Positions 39,269-47,088 of a DNA stretch of 64,000 bases are shown in pieces. The position numbers were made by a program, and so were the translations under genes. The stretch is from Burkholderiales bacterium. Its GTDB lineage: Bacteria > Pseudomonadota > Gammaproteobacteria > Burkholderiales > JAHFRG01. The notes beneath the pieces are model-generated. The model did not search any database. It saw only the letters and a list, made by a program, of their open reading frames with translations, and was not told the DNA's origin. The DNA lies in contig DATIXX010000005.1 of assembly GCA_035518095.1 (NCBI GenBank), forward strand, positions 64,421 through 128,420. Reading direction: 5' to 3'. Each line of letters opens with the position of its first letter. Position 1 is the first letter of the stretch.

Positions 39269-39958
39269 CTAGCGCGCTACGGCGCCAAAAGCCTCATGCA
39301 GCAGCTTGCCGCCGTATGCGGCGGGATGCGCCCGTATCGCTTTTTCTTGCTCCTTCATCACCAGAAACAGGCCGTCGAGCGTTTTTTGCGTCACATATTG
39401 GTCCAGGTCAGGTGCGCGGGTCAATCCGAATTGCGTCGCTTTGGCGGCGAATTCATTGTATTTTTCCGCCAGGCCTACCTTGCGCGTCGCTTCCTTGACA
39501 ATCGGCAGGAATTTGGCGTGCAGCGAGTTTTCAGTGGTTTTGCGGAAATACTGCGTGGCTGCGTCCTCGCCCCCGGCGAGTATTCCCTTGGCATCGCGCA
39601 CGGTCATCTTTTTTACGGCATTCAGGAGTATCGGTTTGGCTTCGGGGACCGCAGCTTCCGCGGCACGGTTCATGGTGACAATCAGTTCATCCGCATAGCT
39701 GCCGAGGCCAAATTTGTGCATTACATTCGCGGCCTTTTGCAGTTCGCCCGGCAAAGGAATCTTGACTCGCGGATTACCGAGAAAGCCGTCCTTGATACCC
39801 AGTTTTCCCACTGCGGCGCGGCAACTTTCGTCCAAGGCTTCTTTTAGTCCGCCGACAGCGTCCTTGTTGCTGAGGGTGCTTAGATCAACGGCGTATACGG
39901 GCAGGCTCAACGCCAACCCGAGGATAAGGATGGGAACCGGCCGCATCACAATTCCCAT
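39269..39958 (-). CDS. DUF4197 exported protein
   Basis: A DUF4197-family protein with an N-terminal hydrophobic signal (VPILILGLALSLPVYA-VDL). The body has LKEALDESCRAAVGKLGIKDGFLGNPRVKIPLPGELQKAA and ends with the conserved LFLVMKEQEKAIRAHPAAYGGKLLHEAFG. The frame is open to 40006 inside the upstream gene; I place the start at 39958, just after the dienelactone hydrolase stop, with M at 39946 as an alternative having a better-spaced GGGA. The family is common in Proteobacteria and has no known function. Confidence 0.85.
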   Translation of the reverse strand: MGIVMRPVPILILGLALSLPVYAVDLSTLSNKDAVGGLKEALDESCRAAVGKLGIKDGFLGNPRVKIPLPGELQKAANVMHKFGLGSYADELIVTMNRAAEAAVPEAKPILLNAVKKMTVRDAKGILAGGEDAATQYFRKTTENSLHAKFLPIVKEATRKVGLAEKYNEFAAKATQFGLTRAPDLDQYVTQKTLDGLFLVMKEQEKAIRAHPAAYGGKLLHEAFGAVAR

Positions 39959-39960
39959 AC

Positions 39961-40824
39961 CTATGCCACGCCGTGCGTCTTGAACCAGGCCTGCAATTTT
40001 TGCCATCCATCCCGCGCTTCAGTTCTGCGATAACTCGGGCGGTAATCGGCATTAAAGGCATGGGGCGCATTCGGATAAATCACGATTTCCGACTTGCTGC
40101 CCGCTTCTTTAAGCGCTTTGCGCATGCGCTCTATGGTTTCCAGCGGTATACCCTGATCAGCCCCGCCATACAGACCCAGTACTGGAGCTTTAAGCGATGC
40201 TACAAGGTCTAGCGGATTCTTGGGCTTCAATGCGCTGGTATTGCCGGCGAGCGGTCCATACCAGGCTACACCCGCTTTAAGCTTATTGCTGTGCGCGGCA
40301 TACAACCAGACGATGCGCCCGCCCCAACAAAAACCGGTGATTCCAAGCTTCGCGGTATTGCCGTTGCCGGATATTTCCGCCCAGGCCACACTCGCATCAA
40401 GATCCGACATGACCTGGGCATCCGGAACCTTGGATACCACTTGATCGATTATTTGCTGAATGTCCGAGAGTTTCGATACGTCACCCTGGCGTACGTAGAG
40501 TTCCGGCGCGACTGACAGGTAGCCGATTTTGGCGAGCCGACGGCAGACATCTTTAATGTGCTCATGCACGCCGAAAATTTCCTGAACGACCAGGACCACG
40601 GGAAACCGGCCCCCCGCGGCGGGCATCGCGCGATATGCTGGAATTTCGCCGTCCGGCACCGGAATCTTCACTTCGCCGGCGGTTAATCCATTGTCATCGG
40701 TGTGAATGGCTTGCGCGGATACGGGCTGCACAGCGAGGGCAAAACCGGTGGCCAACATACCTGCCACAAACTCGCGGCGGGTGAATTCGGTTTTGGCCTT
40801 AAAGCTCAACGAATGCGAGTCCAT
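39961..40824 (-). CDS. Dienelactone hydrolase family protein, Tat-exported
   Basis: A 287-residue alpha/beta hydrolase. The N-terminus has a twin-arginine signal ([25 protein letters not shown]). The catalytic cysteine is in GFCWGGR, and the likely triad partners are the Asp in YGGADQGIP and the His in [13 protein letters not shown] proteins hydrolyse dienelactones or other cyclic esters; the substrate here is unknown. It ends 2 bp before DUF4197 on the same strand. Confidence 0.9.
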   Translation of the reverse strand: MDSHSLSFKAKTEFTRREFVAGMLATGFALAVQPVSAQAIHTDDNGLTAGEVKIPVPDGEIPAYRAMPAAGGRFPVVLVVQEIFGVHEHIKDVCRRLAKIGYLSVAPELYVRQGDVSKLSDIQQIIDQVVSKVPDAQVMSDLDASVAWAEISGNGNTAKLGITGFCWGGRIVWLYAAHSNKLKAGVAWYGPLAGNTSALKPKNPLDLVASLKAPVLGLYGGADQGIPLETIERMRKALKEAGSKSEIVIYPNAPHAFNADYRPSYRRTEARDGWQKLQAWFKTHGVA

Positions 40825-40942
40825 TTGAAACTCCCCGTAAAAATCGGCGCTGTCATTCTAACCTGTTAATGCCGTGAACGGCAGTGGCGTAACCGTCATT
40901 GTAATGTTAGGCTACCTCGCGTCATCAATATGTGCTAATCAG

Positions 40943-41683
40943 ATGATTGCCCTGGAAAACGTTTCCAAAACTTATGGAAAACAGCTGGCTCTCGCCCGTA
41001 CCAGCCTTACCTTCGCAACGGGCGGCATTACGGCGCTCATCGGTCCAAGCGGTTGCGGAAAGTCCACATTGCTTCGCTTAATGCTGGGTTTGATTCAGCC
41101 CGACGAGGGACGGGTGATTTTCAACGGCGAACATATGACCGCCAGTAACGTAGAAAGTGCGCGTCATGCCATCGGATACGTAATACAAGACGCGGGCTTG
41201 TTTCCTCATTTGACAGCGCGCGGGAACGTGGTTTTGCTCGCGATCTTCTTAAAGCGCAACGCGTCGTGGATTAACGAGCGGGTGAATAATTTGGCGGAGC
41301 TCGTGCGGCTTCCGCGCGAGGCGCTTGCTCGCTTTCCGCGCGAACTTTCCGGAGGCCAGCGCCAGCGCGTCGGATTAATGCGCGCGTTGATGCTTGATCC
41401 CGATGTGCTGCTGCTCGACGAGCCATTAGGCGCGCTCGACCCGGTCGTGCGCAGTGCATTACAAGCCGAGCTGAAGAGCATATTTAGCCAACTCGGTAAG
41501 ACAGTCATTTTGGTGACGCACGATATCAACGAGGCAGCGTACTTGGCGTCCGACATTGTGCTGCTGCGCGAGGGCCGGGTAGTGCAGCGCGGTGCGCTCG
41601 GCGAACTGCTGCGTCATCCGGCCGAACCGTACGTAAAGCAGTTCATCCAGGTGCAGCGCCCGATGGTCGCGGAGTTGCGGTGA
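40943..41683 (+). CDS. Osmoprotectant-type ABC transporter ATPase
   Basis: A protein of about 246 residues of the OpuCA/OsmV group: IALENVSKTYGKQLAL, Walker A GPSGCGKSTLLR, VIQDAGLFPHLTARGNV (typical of this group), signature LSGGQRQRVGLMRAL, and Walker B LLLDEPLGALDP. The long frame begins at 40874, but the family start is the internal ATG at 40943. The C-terminal CBS domains of OpuCA are absent. It overlaps the next gene (ATGA), which encodes the binding protein and permease. Likely ligands are betaine, choline or similar (inference). Confidence 0.88.
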   Translation: MIALENVSKTYGKQLALARTSLTFATGGITALIGPSGCGKSTLLRLMLGLIQPDEGRVIFNGEHMTASNVESARHAIGYVIQDAGLFPHLTARGNVVLLAIFLKRNASWINERVNNLAELVRLPREALARFPRELSGGQRQRVGLMRALMLDPDVLLLDEPLGALDPVVRSALQAELKSIFSQLGKTVILVTHDINEAAYLASDIVLLREGRVVQRGALGELLRHPAEPYVKQFIQVQRPMVAELR

Positions 41684-43194
41684 TGAAAAATGGAGTACTG
41701 TGGATCTGTTTGCCGCTGCTTGCGCCCGCAGTCTCCGCCGACGCTACGCTCAACATTGGCTCCAAGCGCTTCACTGAATCCTACATCCTCGGCGAAATCC
41801 TGGATCAGACCGCAAGAAGTGCGCATGAAACGACGGTTGATTACCATCAGGGACTGGGTAATACCGGGATACTGTTTGCGGCGTTGCGAAGCGGCGATAT
41901 CGATTTATATCCGGAATATTCCGGGACTATCTGGTTCGAGCTGCTGAAAAAAAACACGGCTGGCGATCTCGCGGCGCTCAACCGCGAGCTTGCTCCCCTG
42001 GGTCTGACGGCCGGGTTGCCGCTGGGGTTCAACAACACCTATGCGCTCGCGATGCTCGACGCGCGCGCGATGCAGCTCGGCATCTCAAGTATCAGCGATC
42101 TTGCTCACGAGCCTGAACTGAAATTAGGATTGTCGCAGGAATTTTTGAACCGCAAGGATGGATGGCCGCTGGTCAAAAGCGTGTACACGCTAGCGTTTGA
42201 GCCGATGGGCATCGATCACGGTCTGGCTTATGAGGCACTGGCCGAAGGCAAGATCGATGTCATGGATATTTATTCCACAGATGCCAAAATTGCCAAGTAT
42301 GGTTTGCGCGTGCTGCGCGATGACAAGCACGCTTTCCCCGCTTACCATGCGCTAATTCTTTATCGCAGCGATGTGCCGCGTCGCTTTCCAGAAACCTGGG
42401 CGGCGCTGCACAAGCTGGAGGGCCGGATTTCTGAAAAGCAGATGGCGCGGATGAATGCTGAAGCTGAGCTTGAAGGCAGGTCTTTTGCCGCCATCGCGGC
42501 CGATTTCCTCGCTTCGGGAACGGCGCAAAAGCGGAGCGCAAGTTCCGGCAGAAATCTGCTGGATCTTACCTTTGGCTCGGACTTCTGGCGATTGACGGTT
42601 CAACATTTGCTGCTGGTATTTGTGTCACTCGGCGGAGCGATCGTGGTGGGCCTGCCGCTCGGCGTCTGCGCCGCGTACTTGCCTGCGTTCAGGCAACCGA
42701 TTCTGTCCTTGGTGGGCGTGATACAGACGCTGCCGTCACTGGCGCTGCTCGCGTTCCTGATTAGCATGCTCGGGACGATCGGTGTCATCCCGGCGCTGAT
42801 TGCGCTGTTTCTATATGCGCTGCTGCCGATTGTGCGAAATACATTTGCTGGCATTAGCGATATTCAGCCCTCGCTCAAGGAAGCAGCGCAATCGCTTGGG
42901 TTACCCTTCTTCGCGCGCCTGCGATTGATAGAGCTGCCGCTCGCCTCGCGGGCCATCCTTGGCGGCATTAAAACCTCCGCGGTGATAAATGTTGGAACGG
43001 CGACTATTGCCGCTTTTGTGGGCGCGGGCGGTTACGGCGAACGCATTGTCCAGGGCTTGGCCTTAAATGATGCCGCAACCATGCTCGCCGGGGCGATTCC
43101 CGCCGCGGTGCTGGCGCTCGTGCTGCAAGGTGGATTTGAACTGCTCGATCGCTGGTTGATTCCCGCCGGATTGCGACAGGGAACCTTAGATTAA
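41683..43194 (+). CDS. Fused osmoprotectant-binding protein and ABC permease
   Basis: A 503-residue fusion: signal peptide, then an OpuAC-type binding domain (TLNIGSKRFTESYILGEILDQTA ... LYPEYSGTIWFELL) to about residue 275, then a permease with LPSLALLAFLISMLGTIGVIPALIALFLYALLPIVRNTFAGI and the EAA-like SLKEAAQSLGLPFFARLRLIELPLA. The fusion of binding protein and permease is a known arrangement in the OpuC family. Start ATG at 41683 overlaps the ATPase stop; a GTG lies one codon earlier. The transporter is complete with two genes. Confidence 0.9.
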   Translation: MKNGVLWICLPLLAPAVSADATLNIGSKRFTESYILGEILDQTARSAHETTVDYHQGLGNTGILFAALRSGDIDLYPEYSGTIWFELLKKNTAGDLAALNRELAPLGLTAGLPLGFNNTYALAMLDARAMQLGISSISDLAHEPELKLGLSQEFLNRKDGWPLVKSVYTLAFEPMGIDHGLAYEALAEGKIDVMDIYSTDAKIAKYGLRVLRDDKHAFPAYHALILYRSDVPRRFPETWAALHKLEGRISEKQMARMNAEAELEGRSFAAIAADFLASGTAQKRSASSGRNLLDLTFGSDFWRLTVQHLLLVFVSLGGAIVVGLPLGVCAAYLPAFRQPILSLVGVIQTLPSLALLAFLISMLGTIGVIPALIALFLYALLPIVRNTFAGISDIQPSLKEAAQSLGLPFFARLRLIELPLASRAILGGIKTSAVINVGTATIAAFVGAGGYGERIVQGLALNDAATMLAGAIPAAVLALVLQGGFELLDRWLIPAGLRQGTLD

Positions 43195-43252
43195 GTGCCG
43201 CACGTTTGCGACGGTATGCAATCAGTGGAGGACTTAATCAGAGGCTCTCCAG

Positions 43253-44080
43253 CTATTTCGGCTTGACGAATTTCAGCGTCATGCGGTCTGATTCGCCGAT
43301 CGCGAGATATTTTTCCCTATCCTGATTACCGAGGCGCAGCGTCGGCGGCAAAGTCCATACGCCTTTGGGGTAGTTTTTGCTGTCTTTAGGATTGCCGTTG
43401 ATTTCCGATTTTGCTACCAGGCGGAATCCGGCGCGCTGGGCAAGCTCGATCACATAGTCTTCGGTCACATAGCCGCTGCGTATCATGTCTTGCAGAGTTG
43501 TGCCCGGCTTGGCGCGATGATCTGTGACGCCGAGAATGCCGCCCGGCTTCAATGCTTCATAAAATGCCTTAAAAGTAGCTTCGGCGTTGCCGTCTTTTGC
43601 CCAGTTGTGCACGTTGCGGAATGTGAGCACCATGTCGGCCGAGCCGCGCGGGGCAATCGAAGTGTATTCGGGCGCCTGCAGCTCGGTCAGGATGATCTTG
43701 TCGTAAGTTCCGGGATGTTGCGCGAGTGTTTTTAGGTATTCCCGCCCGATTTCCCTGCGAATTTCAGGCGTGGCTTTCGATTGTAAGGCGTAGGTTGCCT
43801 CATACAGCCTGCCTCTATCGCGCAAAACCGGCGCGAGGATTTCAGTGTACCAACCCGCCCCCGGCCAGATTTCCACAACTGTCATGTTGGATTTAAGCCC
43901 AAAGAACAGCAAGGTTTCCTTGGGATGACGATATCTATCGCGCGCCTTGCTTTTTGCGTCGCGCTGGTTGCCCGCAATTGCTTGGTCGAGCAACAATTCG
44001 GTCTCATTTGCGGCAAACGTGGGGGATGAAAAGCACGCCAGCACGACGGAAAGAAGTGCAGTTCTGATAAACGGTTTCAT
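43253..44080 (-). CDS. Exported class I SAM methyltransferase-like protein
   Basis: A protein of about 275 residues with a clear signal peptide (MKPFIRTALLSVVLACFSSPTFA-ANE). It is followed by a methyltransferase fold: MTVVEIWPGAGWYTEILAPVL (motif I), DMVLTFRNVHNWAKDG, and LKPGGILGVTDHRAK. The ATG at 44080 has a GGAG site; the longer frame to 44164 is not needed. An exported SAM-dependent enzyme is odd because SAM is cytoplasmic, yet such predicted proteins recur in Proteobacteria. Activity is not proven. Confidence 0.82.
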   Translation of the reverse strand: MKPFIRTALLSVVLACFSSPTFAANETELLLDQAIAGNQRDAKSKARDRYRHPKETLLFFGLKSNMTVVEIWPGAGWYTEILAPVLRDRGRLYEATYALQSKATPEIRREIGREYLKTLAQHPGTYDKIILTELQAPEYTSIAPRGSADMVLTFRNVHNWAKDGNAEATFKAFYEALKPGGILGVTDHRAKPGTTLQDMIRSGYVTEDYVIELAQRAGFRLVAKSEINGNPKDSKNYPKGVWTLPPTLRLGNQDREKYLAIGESDRMTLKFVKPK

Positions 44081-44147
44081 TAAAACTCCAGAGACATTTA
44101 GCATACCTGATTCGGACCGGGTTGAGCTTGAATGATCCGACCTGTGA

Positions 44148-44717
44148 CTAGACGGACGGCGCAAGTCTTCCTAAAAACGTTGCGATACCCATTGCGACGA
44201 AAAGCAAAGCGGCCAGCCATCGTATCGGGCGCGTGGGAATGCGTTTTGCCAGCACCTCGCCGAAAAATACGGCAGGCAAATCCGCAATGAGCATTCCCAG
44301 GGTGGTACCCAGGACGACTTCGCCAAGCGCATCGAAACGGGCGGCAAGTGCCACAGTGGCAAGCCGCGTTTTATCGCCCATCTCGGCAAGAAAAAATGCA
44401 ACGAACGCCGTGACAAATACGCCAGTTGGATAGACCCGCGGATCTTTTACCAGGGAGTCGGCGCGCAAGGCCCAAATGCCGAAAACGATGAATGAAAATG
44501 CCGCGATCCAGTAGAGTACGGTGTGCGGAACCCACTGTGCCAACCACACACCCAGCGAGCCCGCAAGTGTGTGGTTCAAGAGTGTTGCACATATTATTCC
44601 GGCGATAATGGGATACGGGCGGTGCAGCCTCGCTGCCAGCACCAAAGAAGGGAGCTGTGTCTTGTCGCCCATTTCCGCCGCTGCGACCAGTCCCACCGAG
44701 GCGAGAAATGCCTGCAT
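44148..44717 (-). CDS. GDT1/TMEM165-family transporter (Mn2+ exporter candidate)
   Basis: A 189-residue membrane protein with six predicted helices and two copies of the E-x-G-D-K-[TS] motif (AAEMGDKTQL near residue 13 and AEMGDKTRLA near 109), the signature of the UPF0016/GDT1 family. Bacterial members export manganese (MneA, MntX; known). A TATAAT -10 lies upstream at 44744-44749. I looked for the yybP-ykoY manganese riboswitch that often precedes such genes and did not see it. Confidence 0.9.
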   Translation of the reverse strand: MQAFLASVGLVAAAEMGDKTQLPSLVLAARLHRPYPIIAGIICATLLNHTLAGSLGVWLAQWVPHTVLYWIAAFSFIVFGIWALRADSLVKDPRVYPTGVFVTAFVAFFLAEMGDKTRLATVALAARFDALGEVVLGTTLGMLIADLPAVFFGEVLAKRIPTRPIRWLAALLFVAMGIATFLGRLAPSV

Positions 44718-44743
44718 CGCTTGTCTTTGCGTTAAAGGCCGCC

Positions 44744-44749
44744 ATTATA
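44744..44749 (-). promoter_or_regulatory. -10 element upstream of the GDT1-family gene
   Basis: A perfect TATAAT on the minus strand, about 27 bases before the ATG. No good -35 is found at 17 bases, so activity may need an activator. Confidence 0.4.
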
Positions 44750-44918
44750 CAGGCGTAATTCCGAAAATCGCGTAGTCGAGCGGGACATGGATCCGGTCGA
44801 TTCGGCGATCACCCGAAAGGATATGGATGAGGCATCGAGCTTAACCACGGGAATCAGTCCGCTGTCGCGTCTTTGACTCCTTATCTCGATGCTATGCCCC
44901 AAAGTGCCCGAACTCCGG

Positions 44919-45293
44919 CTATTGCTGGCGCACGTGCACGACGCCCGTCATGAACGGATGCAAGGTGCAGAAGTAACTAAAGTCACCTTCGCTGGCAAAA
45001 GTATGCTCGAACTTGTCATCGGTATCCAAGCCTTTCGAGGCAAAACTCTTGTCGTTGCTGGTCACAGTATGTGGCGTTTCGTCGCGATTGGTCCAAATCA
45101 CCTTGGTGCCGGGCGCAATCGTAATTTCCTTCGGTACGAACGCGAACTTCGCGATATTGACATCGACGGTCGGCACGGGTGGAGCCGCCGCTGCGAAAGT
45201 CGCAGGCATTATAAGGGCTGCGCACAAGACCAGCCCGAGAACGGCGCGGACACGAAGCGGATAAGTGGCGTTGCAAGAAAAAGCGTAGCTCAT
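44919..45293 (-). CDS. Periplasmic cupredoxin (plastocyanin/azurin-like)
   Basis: A protein of about 124 residues. A signal peptide ends near TFAAAA, followed by a cupredoxin fold: VDVNIAKFAFVPKEITIAPGTKVIWTNRDETPHTVTSN. The type 1 copper ligands are visible as His in PHTVT and Cys, His and Met in FCTLHPFM. It would bind one copper and act as an electron carrier or copper buffer. ATG 45293 has a GGAG site and is preferred over 45305. It follows the metallophosphoesterase on the same strand, with a tiny CxxCH open frame between them. Confidence 0.88.
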   Translation of the reverse strand: MSYAFSCNATYPLRVRAVLGLVLCAALIMPATFAAAAPPVPTVDVNIAKFAFVPKEITIAPGTKVIWTNRDETPHTVTSNDKSFASKGLDTDDKFEHTFASEGDFSYFCTLHPFMTGVVHVRQQ

Positions 45294-45305
45294 GGCAGTC
45301 TCCAT

Positions 45306-45359
45306 TTAGGTATGACAAATTTCGCAAACTTGGGCATCGTGCTGCGGTTCGTAATGCAT
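45306..45359 (-). CDS. 17-residue upstream open frame with CxxCH
   Basis: Encodes MHYEPQHDAQVCEICHT. The ATG has AAAGG six bases upstream, better than many real genes here, and the TAA lies 12 bases before the cupredoxin ATG, placing the cupredoxin ribosome binding site right after the stop. The Cys-x-x-Cys-His plus three other histidines could bind copper or another metal. A 27-residue version starts at 45389. This is an inference; no homologue check was possible. Confidence 0.3.
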   Translation of the reverse strand: MHYEPQHDAQVCEICHT

Positions 45360-45432
45360 TGACCACCTTTGAGCTTGATGTAACAGCATAGCGTAACAGC
45401 CGGTGCAGATTTACGAACCGGTCGTATGCAAA

Positions 45433-46395
45433 TTAGCGATCGAGGGGTCTGTCGATCAGCGCAAGTTCCTGCTGTCCGCGGACCACGCTGAGCTGGCGCG
45501 TGCCGAGCAGCTTGCCGAGTTCGCCGGCGGGCACTGTTACCGGACCAGGTTCGCCGATGCCTTCCTGTCCGGGCGTGGGCAGCGGGTGGGCTAGCGACAT
45601 TGCGGTGTGCAGCGCGATATTGCCTTCGACCTTCTGCAGCACTTGATGAATATGTCCGTTCAAGACTGTGACCGATCCGAACGGACGCAACAGCGCGACC
45701 GCCTGCGCGGAATCGGCCGTGCCCCAACCCCAGGGTTCCCAAATCGTCCACAGCGGAATATGCGCGAGCACCACGATGGGTGTTGAATGCGAGACGCGCG
45801 CGAGGTCACTTTTCATCCAGGCGATTTGTTCGTCGCCGAGCGCCGCCATCGTGCCCATCTTGAAGTTCAGCACGTTGTTCAAACCGATGAAATGCACGCC
45901 GCCCTGGTCAAAGCTGTACCAGGACTTGCCATTGCCGTCATGATCGAAAAACTTGAGATAGCCTTTCATGCCTTCATCGATCGTGTCGTGTTCGCCTGGA
46001 ATCGTGTGCACGCGATCAACATGGATTTCCTGAAGCACTTCACGCGCCCGACCGAATTCCTCGGGCTTCGACAAATGGCTCACATCGCCGGTATGCACCA
46101 CGAAGGCAGGTGCTTGCGATAGTGCGTTGATATCGGCGATCGCACGGCGCAGGCTGGCGACAACGTCGGGATTGGCCGCTTTGTGAAAGCCGACATGGGT
46201 ATCGCTAATCTGCACAAACGTCAGCGCATTCTGCGCGGCCGCTGTGAGGGTGCCCGCGTTTGTCGCGCCAAGCGCGCGCGGTACGCCGCCGGCCACCGTC
46301 CAGACGACGGCGGCGCCGGTCCAGGCGGCGAGACAGCTCAATGCCTGGCGGCGCGCGGGATTGTGGCTAGGGTCGGCGGGGCTGAATTTGCTCAT
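45433..46395 (-). CDS. Tat-exported metallophosphoesterase
   Basis: A 320-residue calcineurin-like phosphoesterase. The N-terminus carries a twin-arginine signal (PARRQALSCLAAWTGAAVVW). Metal-binding motifs are all visible: ISDTHVG, HTGDVSH, PGEHDT (for the usual GNHD/E), LAHIPLW and NGHIHQ. Substrate unknown. A GGGAATA-N16-GGTAA promoter lies directly upstream, the same element as before the ECF sigma gene. It is probably cotranscribed with the cupredoxin gene downstream. Confidence 0.9.
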   Translation of the reverse strand: MSKFSPADPSHNPARRQALSCLAAWTGAAVVWTVAGGVPRALGATNAGTLTAAAQNALTFVQISDTHVGFHKAANPDVVASLRRAIADINALSQAPAFVVHTGDVSHLSKPEEFGRAREVLQEIHVDRVHTIPGEHDTIDEGMKGYLKFFDHDGNGKSWYSFDQGGVHFIGLNNVLNFKMGTMAALGDEQIAWMKSDLARVSHSTPIVVLAHIPLWTIWEPWGWGTADSAQAVALLRPFGSVTVLNGHIHQVLQKVEGNIALHTAMSLAHPLPTPGQEGIGEPGPVTVPAGELGKLLGTRQLSVVRGQQELALIDRPLDR

Positions 46396-46436
46396 TTGGG
46401 TCTCCTTGAATCAAGGTTAGGGGTCGTTGACTTGTA

Positions 46437-46464
46437 TTACCGGATTCACAGCCGAAATATTCCC
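46437..46464 (-). promoter_or_regulatory. ECF-type promoter of the metallophosphoesterase gene
   Basis: Minus-strand GGGAATA (46458-46464), 16 bases, then GGTAA (46437-46441). It is identical in sequence and spacing to the element before the ECF sigma gene, and matches the element of the repeat-protein gene in all but one position. Confidence 0.7.
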
Positions 46465-46484
46465 CGAAGGTGCCTTCGGGGAAT
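46459..46484. terminator. Perfect 12-bp hairpin between repeat-protein gene and phosphoesterase gene
   Basis: ATTCCCCGAAGG (46459-46470) pairs with CCTTCGGGGAAT (46473-46484) around a 2-base turn. It would end the repeat-protein transcript, though the following T stretch is short. One arm contains the -35 element of the metallophosphoesterase promoter, so hairpin and promoter overlap. Confidence 0.55.
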
Positions 46485-46512
46485 TCAGGAAAAAACATCC
46501 AAACGAAAGGTA

Positions 46513-46929
46513 TTACTGGCCGTCAGGGTTGCCGTCGCTAGACCGCAATTGCCGGTCAAGCCAAGTATTTGCGTTGGTATCCACGCCTTGCGGGGCAGTC
46601 ATGCTGACACCTTGATAAACAGATGTAGAACGGTCCTCAAATACGGGCGTGGGGGAACCATCGCTTGCCAGCTGTTGCTCAAACCACTTGTTGGATTCGA
46701 TACCTACGGGCTGGCGGACAGTCATGCCGGTTCCCTGATTATAAGAGCTAGAACGGTCCTCAAACGCAGATGCAGGGAAGCCATCGCTGCCCAGCTGTTG
46801 CTCAAACCACTTGCTTGCATCGTTATCCGCGCGCTCGGTGCTGTTCGCCGCTAGTGCAGGCTGAAGTGCAGCGATCGAAAGCAGGGTGCCTAATGCAAGA
46901 GCCGATAACTTATTTCTGTTTGTAAACAT
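46513..46929 (-). CDS. Secreted protein of three exact 41-residue repeats
   Basis: A 138-residue protein: signal peptide (cleavage near ALA-ANS, residue 28), then three tandem units spaced exactly 41 residues, with tryptophans at 41, 82 and 123. The unit is roughly KWFEQQL-SDG-x-P-x3-FEDRS-x-S-x-YQG-x2-MT-x2-QGV, and the third is truncated. No cysteine is in the mature part and I recognise no family. The start at 46929 has an AGGAG site; the longer frame is not needed. It is divergent from the ECF sigma gene and has the same promoter element. Confidence 0.82.
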   Translation of the reverse strand: MFTNRNKLSALALGTLLSIAALQPALAANSTERADNDASKWFEQQLGSDGFPASAFEDRSSSYNQGTGMTVRQPVGIESNKWFEQQLASDGSPTPVFEDRSTSVYQGVSMTAPQGVDTNANTWLDRQLRSSDGNPDGQ

Positions 46930-46992
46930 TTTGAATCTCCTATATGAAGGTTGGTCGAGACGATTTGCCAATCAAACCGTCTACACCCTGCA

Positions 46993-47020
46993 TAACCTAG
47001 GAGGCGTGAGGAATATTCCC
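46993..47020 (-). promoter_or_regulatory. ECF-type promoter of the repeat-protein gene
   Basis: Minus-strand GGGAATA (47014-47020), 16 bases, then GGTTA (46993-46997). It differs from the other two elements at one position only. Predicted leader of about 57 bases. Confidence 0.65.
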
Positions 47021-47042
47021 AAAATTCATTTTATTTAGTTTC

Positions 47043-47070
47043 GGGAATAAAATGGGCCGATACCCGGTAA
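47043..47070 (+). promoter_or_regulatory. ECF-type promoter of the sigma factor operon
   Basis: Plus-strand GGGAATA (47043-47049), 16 bases, then GGTAA (47066-47070). It lies just before the TTG start at 47089, which supports autoregulation. A 9-bp inverted repeat, CATTTTATT (47027-47035)/AATAAAATG (47046-47054), overlaps it and could bind a further regulator. Confidence 0.7.
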
Positions 47071-47088
47071 CACAATATAGGAAAAACC

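Noticed and set aside
44718-44900. yybP-ykoY manganese riboswitch before the GDT1-family gene
   Set aside because: The CCCGAAAGG-like text is on the wrong strand and the flanking conserved loops are missing.
45290-45751. 153-residue minus-strand frame overlapping the metallophosphoesterase end
   Set aside because: It is a shadow of the phosphoesterase and uORF region; its text is low-complexity and lacks any motif.
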